Origin: an uncultured Corynebacterium sp.
GTDB lineage: Bacteria > Actinomycetota > Actinomycetes > Mycobacteriales > Mycobacteriaceae
DNA: 64,000 nucleotides
Assembly (NCBI RefSeq): GCF_947253065.1
Contig: NZ_CAMXWS010000002.1
Coordinates: 1 to 64,000 of the forward strand
Direction of reading: 5' to 3'
The notes below the pieces were generated by a model that was not told where the DNA came from, did no database searches, and saw only the letters and a program-made list of their open reading frames with translations. Position 1 is the stretch's first letter, and each line of letters opens with the position of its first letter. Of the stretch, positions 45,687-53,668 are shown in pieces. Made by a program: the position numbers and the translations under genes.

Positions 45687-47252
45687 ATGGCTATTCGTGA
45701 TTCCTACGATTACATCGTTGTCGGCGGCGGCTCCTCCGGTGCTGCTGTCGCTGCCCGCCTGTCGGAGAACCCGGACGTCACCGTCGCCCTGCTGGAGGCT
45801 GGCCCGGACGACCGCAAGTACGACGAGGTCCTTTCCCTGAAGCGCTGGCCTGAGCTTCTCGAGTCCGGCCTGGACTGGGACTACCCCATCGAAGAGCAGG
45901 AGAACGGCAACTCGTTTATGCGCCACGCACGCGCCAAGGTGCTCGGTGGCTGCTCCTCCCACAACTCCTGCATCGCCTTCCACACACCGGCAGAGGACCT
46001 GGAGATCTGGGAGAAGCTGGGCGCTAATAACTGGAACCCGGAAAACGTCCTCCCCTTGATCAAGAAGCTGGAGACCAACTCCCGCGAAGGCGACCAGTAC
46101 GGCCACGACGGTCCGGTCGAGATCATGGACGTCCCACAGGTCGACCCGGTGGGCACCGCTGTCCTGGACGCTTGTGAGGAAGCTGGCTTGCCGCGCAAGA
46201 AGTTCAACACCGGTGAGACCGTCAAGCACGGTGCGGAGTTCTTCCAGATCAACTCCCACAAGGACAACACCCGTTCTTCTTCCGCAGTGTCCTACCTGCA
46301 CCCGAATGAGAAGCGCGAGAACCTGGACATCCTCACCGACATGTGGGTCACCCGCATCCTGTTCGCTGACGATGACACCAACACCGCCACCGGCGTCGAG
46401 TACCTGGCGGACTCCTTCAACCGCAAGGCCACCATCTCCGCCAACAAGGAAGTCATCATCTCCGCCGGTGCGATCAACTCCCCGCAGCTGCTGATGCTCT
46501 CCGGCATCGGCCCGCGTGAGCACCTCGAGGAGTTCAACATCGACGTGCGTGTCGACGCCCCCGGTGTCGGCTCCAACCTCCAGGACCACCCGGAAGCTGT
46601 CATCCAGTTCGAAACCAAGGTCCCGATGGTCCGCGACTCGACGCAGTGGTGGGAGATCGGCATCTTCACCCAGATCGACGATGACACCGATCTGCCGGAC
46701 CTGATGATGCACTACGGCTGCACCCCGTTCGACATGCACACCGCACGTCAGGGCTACCCGCAGGCAGATGAGGTCTTCGCTTTGACCCCGAATGTCTGCC
46801 ACGCCCGCTCCCGCGGCACCGTGCGTCTGCGTTCCAATGACTACCGCGATAAGCCGAAGGTCGACCCGCGCTACTTCACCGATGAAGAGGGCTACGACAT
46901 GCGCATCGCTGTCGAGGGCATCAAGCTGGCCCGCAAGATCGCTGACCAGCCGGCTCTCAAGGACATCGTTGCCCGCGAGCTCTCCCCGGGTGCGGATGTC
47001 CAGTCGGATGAGGACATCGCCGACTACATCTCCAAGACCCACAACACCGTCTACCACCCGGTGGGCACCGTGCGTATGGGCTCTGAGGACGATGAGATGT
47101 CTCCGCTCGATCCGGAGCTGCGTGTCAAGGGCACCAAGAACCTGCGCGTTGCTGATGCTTCGGTCATGCCGCAGATCGTCGCGGTCAACCCGAATATCAC
47201 CTGCTACGTCATCGGTGAGCGTGCTGCTCAGCTGATCGCTGGCGAGGCTTAA
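45687..47252 (+). CDS. betA: Choline oxidase-type GMC oxidoreductase
   Basis: 521 residues. FAD-binding VVGGGSSGAAVAARL at about 11-25. As I recall Arthrobacter choline oxidase CodA, this protein follows it closely: WDYPIEEQENGNSFMRHARAK, GGCSSHNSC with His92 at the covalent-FAD position, STQWWEIGIF, His457 in VYHPVGTVRMG and Asn501 in AVNPNIT. These match CodA His99, Glu312, His466 and Asn510. It would therefore oxidise choline to betaine aldehyde with oxygen (and possibly on to betaine), rather than act as a membrane-linked BetA. RBS AAGGAG precedes ATG. Confidence 0.9.
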   Translation: MAIRDSYDYIVVGGGSSGAAVAARLSENPDVTVALLEAGPDDRKYDEVLSLKRWPELLESGLDWDYPIEEQENGNSFMRHARAKVLGGCSSHNSCIAFHTPAEDLEIWEKLGANNWNPENVLPLIKKLETNSREGDQYGHDGPVEIMDVPQVDPVGTAVLDACEEAGLPRKKFNTGETVKHGAEFFQINSHKDNTRSSSAVSYLHPNEKRENLDILTDMWVTRILFADDDTNTATGVEYLADSFNRKATISANKEVIISAGAINSPQLLMLSGIGPREHLEEFNIDVRVDAPGVGSNLQDHPEAVIQFETKVPMVRDSTQWWEIGIFTQIDDDTDLPDLMMHYGCTPFDMHTARQGYPQADEVFALTPNVCHARSRGTVRLRSNDYRDKPKVDPRYFTDEEGYDMRIAVEGIKLARKIADQPALKDIVARELSPGADVQSDEDIADYISKTHNTVYHPVGTVRMGSEDDEMSPLDPELRVKGTKNLRVADASVMPQIVAVNPNITCYVIGERAAQLIAGEA

Positions 47253-47259
47253 CCCCTTA

Positions 47260-47319
47260 TAGGGCCCAGCTAGGGCCAGCTAGGGCCAGCTAGGGCCCGG
47301 CTAGGGCCGGCTAGGGTCC
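47260..47319 (+). repeat. Tandem repeat, about six 10-11 bp units
   Basis: TAGGGCCCAGC, TAGGGCCAGC, TAGGGCCAGC, TAGGGCCCGGC, TAGGGCCGGC, TAGGGTCC, directly after the betA stop. Unit length alternates 10 and 11. Such arrays can change copy number by slippage. Confidence 0.92.
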
Positions 47320-47410
47320 AAATACCTATTCCTAAACACCTATTCACCGGGTCGGGACAGCGGGCGTTGAACCCGTCACCTTGTGAATAGGTATCCAGGA
47401 ATAGGTATTT
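47320..47410. repeat. Nested inverted repeat with tRNA-3'-end-like core
   Basis: Outer arms 47320-47333 / 47397-47410 (AAATACCTATTCCT, perfect) and inner arms 47338-47347 / 47383-47392 (ACCTATTCAC, perfect), separated by small internal loops. The core read on the minus strand, GACGGGTTCAACGCCCGC then TGTCCCGACCC, has the look of a tRNA T-arm (GTTCAA loop, four of five stem pairs) plus acceptor 3' strand. There is no anticodon arm, so it is a fragment. It may also end the bet transcript. Confidence 0.8.
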
Positions 47411-47435
47411 AGCTTTTCGGAGGTTGTAGCCACGG

Positions 47436-47483
47436 CGCTGATCCCCACGCTGATCCCCACGCTGATCCCCACGCTGGTCCCCA
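47436..47483 (+). repeat. Four 12-bp tandem repeats
   Basis: CGCTGATCCCCA three times, then CGCTGGTCCCCA, ending 22 bases before the DUF3151 start codon. It could affect spacing of the promoter or RBS of that gene. Confidence 0.95.
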
Positions 47484-47505
47484 GGTAATCGGTAGCCTGG
47501 TGGCC

Positions 47506-47904
47506 ATGGAAATCAACGATATGCTCGCCCCTAAGCCCATCAAGCTGCCCGCCGATCCGGCCGCGGGCAAGGATCTGCTTGCAGACGGCACCGCACTCGC
47601 CCACCCCGACTCCCCTGCTGTATGGGCTTCCCGCGCGGAACGCGAACTGAGCGTCGGCGACAAACTCATCGCCTACGCGTACGCCCGCACCGGCTACCAC
47701 CGCTCCCTAGATCGCCTTCGCGCCAATGGCTGGAAGGGTTGGGGCCCGGTCCCAGCCAGCCACGAGCCAAATCAGGGTGTGCTCAAGGCCATCGCGATGC
47801 TGGCCTTGACCTCCAAGGCGATCGGCGACCAGGACGAGTACGACCGCTGCCGCCAGATGCTTTCCGACGCAGACCCGGCCAGCGTGGCGCAGCTGCTGGA
47901 CTAG
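47506..47904 (+). CDS. DUF3151 protein
   Basis: 132 residues from ATG 47506 (GTG 47500 is an alternative). The opening NDMLAPKPIKLPADPA and the later segments WASRAERELSVGDKLIAYAYARTGYHRSLDRLRANGWKG-type (shortened here: YHRSLDRLRANGWKG) are the conserved DUF3151 blocks. Helical, soluble, function unknown, widespread in actinobacteria. It sits directly after a block of repeats. Confidence 0.88.
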   Translation: MEINDMLAPKPIKLPADPAAGKDLLADGTALAHPDSPAVWASRAERELSVGDKLIAYAYARTGYHRSLDRLRANGWKGWGPVPASHEPNQGVLKAIAMLALTSKAIGDQDEYDRCRQMLSDADPASVAQLLD

Positions 47905-48012
47905 TGAGTTTTGCAGCGACGCGGTTATCAAGTTGGATCCAAGATTCTTCCGACCTTCACGCTACTGAACTGGGCACGAGAGACTGGTGCACGTAAGTTG
48001 GCCAACAAGAAC

Positions 48013-48049
48013 CGGACCGTATAGCAGGATCTAGCTGCTATACGGTCCG
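48013..48049. terminator. Long hairpin between convergent genes
   Basis: CGGACCGTATAGCAG and CTGCTATACGGTCCG are perfect 15-bp arms round a seven-base loop. It lies between the DUF3151 gene and the convergent Cj0069-like gene. There is no T-run, so the terminator call is moderate. The over-represented 11-mer lies 20 bases beyond. Confidence 0.65.
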
Positions 48050-48089
48050 TGTGGGACGGGCGAAGGTGCCGTCGATAAGCAGAACGTGC

Positions 48090-49151
48090 TTAGGCGTTCT
48101 TCTCCTCAACGCGCTTGATGGCCTCCTCAGCGACCATTTCCTGGATGCCCATGTCCAGCTCGGAAGTGAAGCCGACGCAGGAGCAGTTGATCTCGCCGAG
48201 GACGTAGGTGTCCTCGCCGGTCTCATCGTCGTCCGCAAGCATGAAGTCCGCGGTCCAGATCAGCGGAATGTTGTCGCCACCGAGGTTCTCGGCAATGACC
48301 GGGCGTGCCTCGGCGAACATGTCGACCAGCTCCTGCCACTCCTCCGGCTTCTGGTAGGTGTACTGCGCACCGGAGAACAGGGTTGCGGAGAATGCGTCGC
48401 CGCCCTCAGCCGGCTTCTTGTGCACAACGAAGACCGGGTGCGGGCCGACCAGGAGGATGCGGATCTCACCCTCGACGATGCGCGGCATGAAACGCATGTC
48501 CACGAGCATGCCGTTATCGCCCACGATGTACTGGTCGCAGAAGTCCATGAACTCGCCCAGCTCACGCTCTTCGGTGTGGTTGTCCACAGCCTCAGTGCAC
48601 TTGAGCTTGGTGTCCAGCGGCAGTGCGGTGCCCGGCTCGACGGACTCGGCCAGCGCTTCGTCGGCAAGGCGGACGCGCCAGATGCCGGAACCGGTGGAGC
48701 CACGGTTCTGCTTGAGCACGCGCTCACCGTAGGACAGGGAGGTCGGGAAGGTGTTGTGGAAGGACTCGACGTCGTAGTACGCAGCGGTGTCCTCCGGGAC
48801 CAGGGAGGTCTTGTTCAGCTTGACCAGGGCGTCCTTGGCGCCGTAGGAGACCATCTCCTCCGGAGTGGACATGCCCACCAGGCCAGCCTCAGACAGGCGG
48901 GTGAGTAGGTCGAAGTAGCCCTTCTCGCCGCCCGGGATATTGCCCGGGTTCACGCGGGAGATGTAGCCGTCGAAATTCTTGGAGACGTATTCAAAGATGT
49001 CGTCGGACCACTCGGGGCGGAAGTACACGACCTCGGAATTCCAGCCCTTTTCCTTGATGGCGTTGACGATGGGCATGGTGTCCTTGCGGTGCCCGTCGAA
49101 GTACTTGTCAGATCCGCCTTCAACCTCGAAGACGACAATTGCCTTGTGCAC
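48090..49151 (-). CDS. Cj0069-family protein
   Basis: 353 residues from GTG 49149-49151, with GAAGGGA seven bases upstream; the long frame to 49763 crosses the divergent gene and is not real. The sequence has the feel of an ATP-grasp fold: KAIVVFEVEGG at the start, VLKQNRGSTGSGIWRV near 170, VGPHPVFVVHKKPA near 265 and LGEINCSCVGFTSELD near the end. This matches the conserved Cj0069 family, whose activity is unknown. Alone on its strand. Confidence 0.8.
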   Translation of the reverse strand: MHKAIVVFEVEGGSDKYFDGHRKDTMPIVNAIKEKGWNSEVVYFRPEWSDDIFEYVSKNFDGYISRVNPGNIPGGEKGYFDLLTRLSEAGLVGMSTPEEMVSYGAKDALVKLNKTSLVPEDTAAYYDVESFHNTFPTSLSYGERVLKQNRGSTGSGIWRVRLADEALAESVEPGTALPLDTKLKCTEAVDNHTEERELGEFMDFCDQYIVGDNGMLVDMRFMPRIVEGEIRILLVGPHPVFVVHKKPAEGGDAFSATLFSGAQYTYQKPEEWQELVDMFAEARPVIAENLGGDNIPLIWTADFMLADDDETGEDTYVLGEINCSCVGFTSELDMGIQEMVAEEAIKRVEEKNA

Positions 49152-49415
49152 AGTGAATCCCTTCAGATAAGTGCTTGTAGTGCGGGAGGAACCCTCAAGC
49201 CCATATCCCGAGTGTTCCCTGTCTGACATTAGGGTGTTTTGCCCGTGTATGCGGGGCAAGTGAAATGGATAGTAATAAAGCTCACAGCGCTCAAAGTTCA
49301 CAATCTCATGACCAGTTCCCCAGTGTTCACAGGTAAGGTTGCGGGTGACTCGCTGCACATGGTTGTGTAGCCTCATTTGTCCGTTAATTCCACCCCGTAC
49401 GCAGAGGTTGTTTTC

Positions 49416-50291
49416 ATGGGAATCCCCGCAGATCCCTTCCCGCAGTTCCAGGACTTCGCGCATCCGGAGAAGTTCGTCTCCGCTTCGTGGTTGTCCGCCC
49501 GTTTGGGTGTGGACGGTTTGCGCGTTGTGGAGTCGGATGAGGATTCGTTCCTCTACGACATTGGCCATATCCCCGGCGCGGTGCGCATTGATTGGCACAA
49601 GGATCTCAACGACGATGTCGTGCGTGATTTCATCGACGGTGAGGCTTTTGCTGAGTTGATGAATGCGCGTGGCATTGGCCGCGATGACACGGTGGTCATT
49701 TACGGCGATCACAACAACTGGTGGGCGGCGTACACGGCATGGGTATTTGAGCTGTTTGGCCACCCGGATGTGCGCATTCTTGATGGCGGGCGGGACGCCT
49801 GGATGGGCGAGGAGCGTGATACGTCCTTCGCGGTGCCGGAGTACCCGTCACAGAATTACCCGGTGGTGGAGCGCACGGATAAGCCGTGGCGCACATTCGT
49901 CGACGAGGTGCGTGACCGCGACGAGAAGAGCATGCTTATCGACGTCCGCGGGCCCGAGTACTACTCCGGCTCCGAGACCGAACTGGAAACGGACCGCCTG
50001 CGGGTCTCCCCTGTTCTGCGCCACGGGCATATTCCTGGTGCGGTGAATCATCCGTGGGGCGATGCGGTGTACCCGAATGGTCGGGTGAAAAACCGTGAGG
50101 CCATTGCGGAGGCATACAAGGATGTTCCGACTGATGCGGATGTGATCACGTATTCCGGCAATGGCCAGTCTGCTGCCCACACGTGGTTCATTCTGCGATA
50201 CGTCCTTGGCCTGGAAAATGTTTCTCTTTATGACGGCTCGTGGTTCGAGTGGGGAAACATGGTCCGCATGCCGATCGATAGGGATGAGTAG
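49416..50291 (+). CDS. sseA: Rhodanese-like sulfurtransferase homologue lacking the catalytic Cys
   Basis: 291 residues from ATG 49416 with AGAGG eight bases upstream. Two rhodanese domains: the inactive N-terminal one (DIGHIPGAVRIDWHKDL at about 48-64) and a C-terminal one. In SseA/ThtR proteins the C-terminal loop reads CRIGERSSHTW; here it is SGNGQSAAHTW, with Ser247 in place of the catalytic Cys. I find no Cys anywhere in the protein. Length and end (DGSWFEWGNMVRMPI) are normal. Position ahead of accBC matches C. glutamicum. It is either non-catalytic or has a different activity. Confidence 0.9.
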   Translation: MGIPADPFPQFQDFAHPEKFVSASWLSARLGVDGLRVVESDEDSFLYDIGHIPGAVRIDWHKDLNDDVVRDFIDGEAFAELMNARGIGRDDTVVIYGDHNNWWAAYTAWVFELFGHPDVRILDGGRDAWMGEERDTSFAVPEYPSQNYPVVERTDKPWRTFVDEVRDRDEKSMLIDVRGPEYYSGSETELETDRLRVSPVLRHGHIPGAVNHPWGDAVYPNGRVKNREAIAEAYKDVPTDADVITYSGNGQSAAHTWFILRYVLGLENVSLYDGSWFEWGNMVRMPIDRDE

Positions 50292-50472
50292 AGGACGTTT
50301 GGTAGCGCAGCCTTTTTAAGGTCTCTGATGCGTCGTTAAGCAGTGTTCAACGCTGTTTTAACCGCCTTGTGCTCTACCCTTGGGGGACAAACCCATGGGT
50401 AGAAGTATGCGTTGCCGTACGTTTTGTGTTTTGGCCCCTTGAATTGTCCACCGATAGGAAGCGTTGTTGGAA

Positions 50473-52245
50473 GTGTCTTCGCCTTTGACCATTTCTAAGG
50501 TTCTCATTGCTAACCGCGGCGAAATCGCCGTGCGCGTGATTCGTGCAGCTAAGGATGCCGGGATCGCCTCGGTGGCGGTATACGCCGAGCCAGACACCGA
50601 CAGTCCTTTCGTGGAGCTTGCTGATGAGGCTTTCGCCCTTGGTGGTGCCACGGCGGCGGATTCTTACCTGAACTTTGACAAGATCATCGGTGCTGCGAAG
50701 GCATCGGGCGCTGATGCGATTCACCCGGGCTACGGCTTCTTGTCGGAGAATGCTGACTTCGCCCGTCGTGTGATTGATGAGGGTCTGACCTGGATCGGCC
50801 CGTCGCCTGAAGCAATTGCTCTGCTTGGCGACAAGGTGGAGGCTCGCCGGATTGCGGAAAAGGTCTCTGCCCCCATGGCACCGGGCACGAAGGAGCCTGT
50901 CGCTACTGCTGATGAGGTCGTGGCTTTCGCTGATGAGCACGGTCTGCCGGTGGCCATCAAAGCTGCCTACGGTGGCGGTGGCCGCGGCATGAAGGTCGCG
51001 CACACCCGTGAGGAAATCCCGGAGCTGTTCGAATCCGCTACCCGTGAGGCAGTCACCGCATTCGGTCGTGGCGAGTGCTTCGTGGAGCGCTACCTGGATC
51101 GTGCCCGCCACGTTGAAGCACAGGTGATTGCGGACGTGCACGGCAACGCCATCGTCGCCGGCACCCGTGACTGCACCCTGCAGCGCCGCTTCCAGAAGCT
51201 CGTGGAGGAAGCCCCTGCCCCGTTCTTGACGGATGCGCAGCGTGAAGCAATCCACTCCTCGGCAAAGGCGATTGTGAAGGAGGCTGGCTACTACGGTGCC
51301 GGCACGGTCGAGTACCTGGTCAGCCCTCCTGATGAGCGCAACCCGGAAGGCATTATCTCCTTCCTCGAGGTGAATACTCGCCTGCAGGTGGAGCACCCGG
51401 TCACTGAGGAGACCGCTGGCATTGACCTTGTGCGTGAACAGTTCCGCATTGCTTCTGGTCTGCCGCTGCGTCTGACGGAGGATCCCACTCCGCGTGGACA
51501 TGCCATCGAATTCCGCATCAATGGTGAGGATCCGGGCATGAACTTCATGCCGGCACCGGGCACGATCACTCGCTATGTCGAGCCGTCCGGCACTGGCGTG
51601 CGCGTGGACAGCGGTGTCCGTTCCGGCAATGTCATCGGTGGCCAATTCGACTCGATGCTGGCCAAGCTGATCGTCACTGGTGAGACCCGTGATGAGGCGA
51701 TCCAGCGTGCCCGCCGTGCGCTTGACGAGTACATCGTTGAAGGCCTGCCCACCGTCATCCCGTTCCACCAGGCTGTGCTGAATGACCCGGCTTTCATCGG
51801 TGATGGCGAGAGCTTCAGTGTGTACACCCGTTGGATCGAAGAGGAATTCAACAACACCATCCCGCAGTACCAGGACAGCGATGAAGAAGGCGATGAGCCG
51901 GGTACCAACCGCACCTACGCCGTGGAGATCGACGGCCGCCGCATCGAGGTCGCACTGCCCGCTTCCCTGGTGATCGGCAATGGTTCCAAGCGCAAGTCCA
52001 AAAAGCGTCGCTCCTCCGGTACGGCTCTGTCCGGTGATGCTGTGCCGGCACCGATGCAGGGCACCGTGGTCAAGGTGAATGTCGCTGAGGGCGATACCGT
52101 CAACGAGGGCGATATCCTGCTCGTGCTCGAGGCCATGAAGATGGAGAACCCGGTCAAGGCCCACAAGTCTGGCACCGTGAAGGGTCTTGCTGTGGAGCAG
52201 GGCGATCAGGTGAATAAGACCGCCGTGCTCCTGGAGATCCGCTAG
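50473..52245 (+). CDS. accBC: Acyl-CoA carboxylase alpha subunit (biotin carboxylase + BCCP)
   Basis: Carboxylates its own biotin for all acyl-CoA carboxylases of the cell. About 590 residues. Biotin carboxylase ATP-grasp: [22 protein letters not shown] at the start, [10 protein letters not shown] near 165, the catalytic [16 protein letters not shown] near 300. The C-terminal biotinyl domain holds [21 protein letters not shown] 50473 gives the family N-terminus; TTG at 50464 or 50467 lies closer to AGGAAG and is possible. Partner of the AccD-like and AccE proteins here; biotinylated by BirA. Confidence 0.97.
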   Translation: MSSPLTISKVLIANRGEIAVRVIRAAKDAGIASVAVYAEPDTDSPFVELADEAFALGGATAADSYLNFDKIIGAAKASGADAIHPGYGFLSENADFARRVIDEGLTWIGPSPEAIALLGDKVEARRIAEKVSAPMAPGTKEPVATADEVVAFADEHGLPVAIKAAYGGGGRGMKVAHTREEIPELFESATREAVTAFGRGECFVERYLDRARHVEAQVIADVHGNAIVAGTRDCTLQRRFQKLVEEAPAPFLTDAQREAIHSSAKAIVKEAGYYGAGTVEYLVSPPDERNPEGIISFLEVNTRLQVEHPVTEETAGIDLVREQFRIASGLPLRLTEDPTPRGHAIEFRINGEDPGMNFMPAPGTITRYVEPSGTGVRVDSGVRSGNVIGGQFDSMLAKLIVTGETRDEAIQRARRALDEYIVEGLPTVIPFHQAVLNDPAFIGDGESFSVYTRWIEEEFNNTIPQYQDSDEEGDEPGTNRTYAVEIDGRRIEVALPASLVIGNGSKRKSKKRRSSGTALSGDAVPAPMQGTVVKVNVAEGDTVNEGDILLVLEAMKMENPVKAHKSGTVKGLAVEQGDQVNKTAVLLEIR

Positions 52246-52261
52246 ATCAAACCCGCATGAG

Positions 52262-52293
52262 AAAAGGTGGAGGGGGATTCCCCTCCACCTTTT
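52262..52293. terminator. Perfect 14-bp bidirectional terminator
   Basis: AAAAGGTGGAGGGG, loop GATT, CCCCTCCACCTTTT. Follows accBC and faces the end of the convergent permease gene; can end both transcripts. Confidence 0.93.
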
Positions 52294-52315
52294 GTATTTC
52301 TCGGTGTTCTGGTGT

Positions 52316-53560
52316 TTAAGCCCAGCCAGCTGGCACGAGTCCCAGCAGCGAGATCACCGAGTAGATGAACGCAGCCACATAGACCACGATGATCGTGGCT
52401 TGGATGACCACATGGTCCACACCGCGGACCTGCCACACCGGCTTCTGGTCACCGGCAACTCGTGCGCGACGCAGCAGCAGGACCGGCACGACAGACATGA
52501 TGGCGCCAGCGAAACCACCGGCATAGGTCAGTGCGGAAACGAAACCGCCAAGACCAGCCAATGCAATCACCAGCGGCGGCACAACAGTCAGTGCGGTTGC
52601 GGCCACGCGCTGCCAGCCGTCCTCCGGCCAGTGGAAGATATCCAGCACATTGCGCATCGCAGTAAAGCCGATGGCCAGGAAGGACGTGAACATGGCCAGC
52701 AGGGCAAACAGATTAGCCATGTAGTAGGCAGCGGTACCAAGCTTCTCGCCCCAGGCGATGGTGACCACCTCAGTCACCTCAGTGCCCAGCAGGCCGAGTG
52801 CTGCGAACGGGACCAAAGCCAAGGTGAATGCGGTGATGCACATACCGGCGATGATCGCCTTCGGCAGCGCTTCCGGCTTGGTTTCAGCCATACCGCGAGC
52901 CATCTCCGGCACGACATACTGCGCCAAGAACGTGAACACAGCCAGGTTCATGATCGGAATGATGAAGTACGGCTTGAGCACCCACAGGTTGGTCAACTCG
53001 ATGCCCGGACCAAGAATGGTCCACAGCACAAGCGTCAAGATGATCGCAGCCATACCACTGGTGATCAGGCCCTCGACGAAACCAGTCGCCTGCAGTCCCT
53101 TCCACATGATGTAGGAGCCCAGGACGTAGAAGATCAACGTGCCTGCCAGCGGTGGGAGTCCGAAGAGGTTGTTCATCAGCTGGCCAGAACCTGATGCATA
53201 CGCAATGAGCGCACCAATACTGTTGACCACGATCGCGGCGAAGACCAGAAAGCGGCCAGTCTGGCCCAAGAAACGCTCCGCCAAACCGGAGAGCTGGAGT
53301 GGTTCCTTGGTGCGCAGCGACACCTCAGCCACATAGAGCATAGAAATGGTGGTCAGCGTTCCCGCGATAGCGAGTGCAATCACCAGGGCAAGGAATCCGC
53401 CATTGCGGCCTGCATATGGAAGAGAAAGAATGCCTGCACCGATATTGGTGCCAAAGATGAGGGCTACGCCCTGCCAAAAACCGATTGCGTGACTCTTTGC
53501 ACGCGAAGGATCTGATTCATGATCGCGCAACGGCGCGGGAGTTGTACCAGTCGAAGACAT
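52316..53560 (-). CDS. Aromatic amino-acid permease, HAAAP family
   Basis: 414 residues, about eleven membrane segments. GVALIFGTNIGAGILSLPYAGRNGG near residue 30 is the HAAAP signature (GxxxGAGILxLP), and the later WVLKPYFIIPIMNLAVFTFLAQYVVPE segment is typical of TyrP/Mtr-type tryptophan and tyrosine symporters. Substrate is inferred. Different from the serine-type carrier at 33881. Alone between accBC and gabD. Confidence 0.88.
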   Translation of the reverse strand: MSSTGTTPAPLRDHESDPSRAKSHAIGFWQGVALIFGTNIGAGILSLPYAGRNGGFLALVIALAIAGTLTTISMLYVAEVSLRTKEPLQLSGLAERFLGQTGRFLVFAAIVVNSIGALIAYASGSGQLMNNLFGLPPLAGTLIFYVLGSYIMWKGLQATGFVEGLITSGMAAIILTLVLWTILGPGIELTNLWVLKPYFIIPIMNLAVFTFLAQYVVPEMARGMAETKPEALPKAIIAGMCITAFTLALVPFAALGLLGTEVTEVVTIAWGEKLGTAAYYMANLFALLAMFTSFLAIGFTAMRNVLDIFHWPEDGWQRVAATALTVVPPLVIALAGLGGFVSALTYAGGFAGAIMSVVPVLLLRRARVAGDQKPVWQVRGVDHVVIQATIIVVYVAAFIYSVISLLGLVPAGWA

Positions 53561-53668
53561 GGAAGTGAATCTAGCAACGAATAGACCGGGGTCACATCTG
53601 GGGTTGAAAGTGCCCCAATGATCGCCCGGTCTTTTCTCGCTTACCTGCGCGGATTCGCGCAGGTTGGG

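Noticed and set aside
47348..47382. A complete tRNA gene
   Set aside because: Only a T-arm and acceptor-like strand are present; no D-arm or anticodon arm fits in the surrounding stem.
47344..47700. Minus-strand open frame with WGSAWGSAW repeats
   Set aside because: It is the translation of the 12-bp tandem repeat and of the tRNA-like core, opposite DUF3151; not a protein gene.
49152..49763. Upstream extension of the Cj0069-like frame
   Set aside because: Covers the divergent sseA gene and encodes no family sequence; GTG 49149-49151 has a good RBS.
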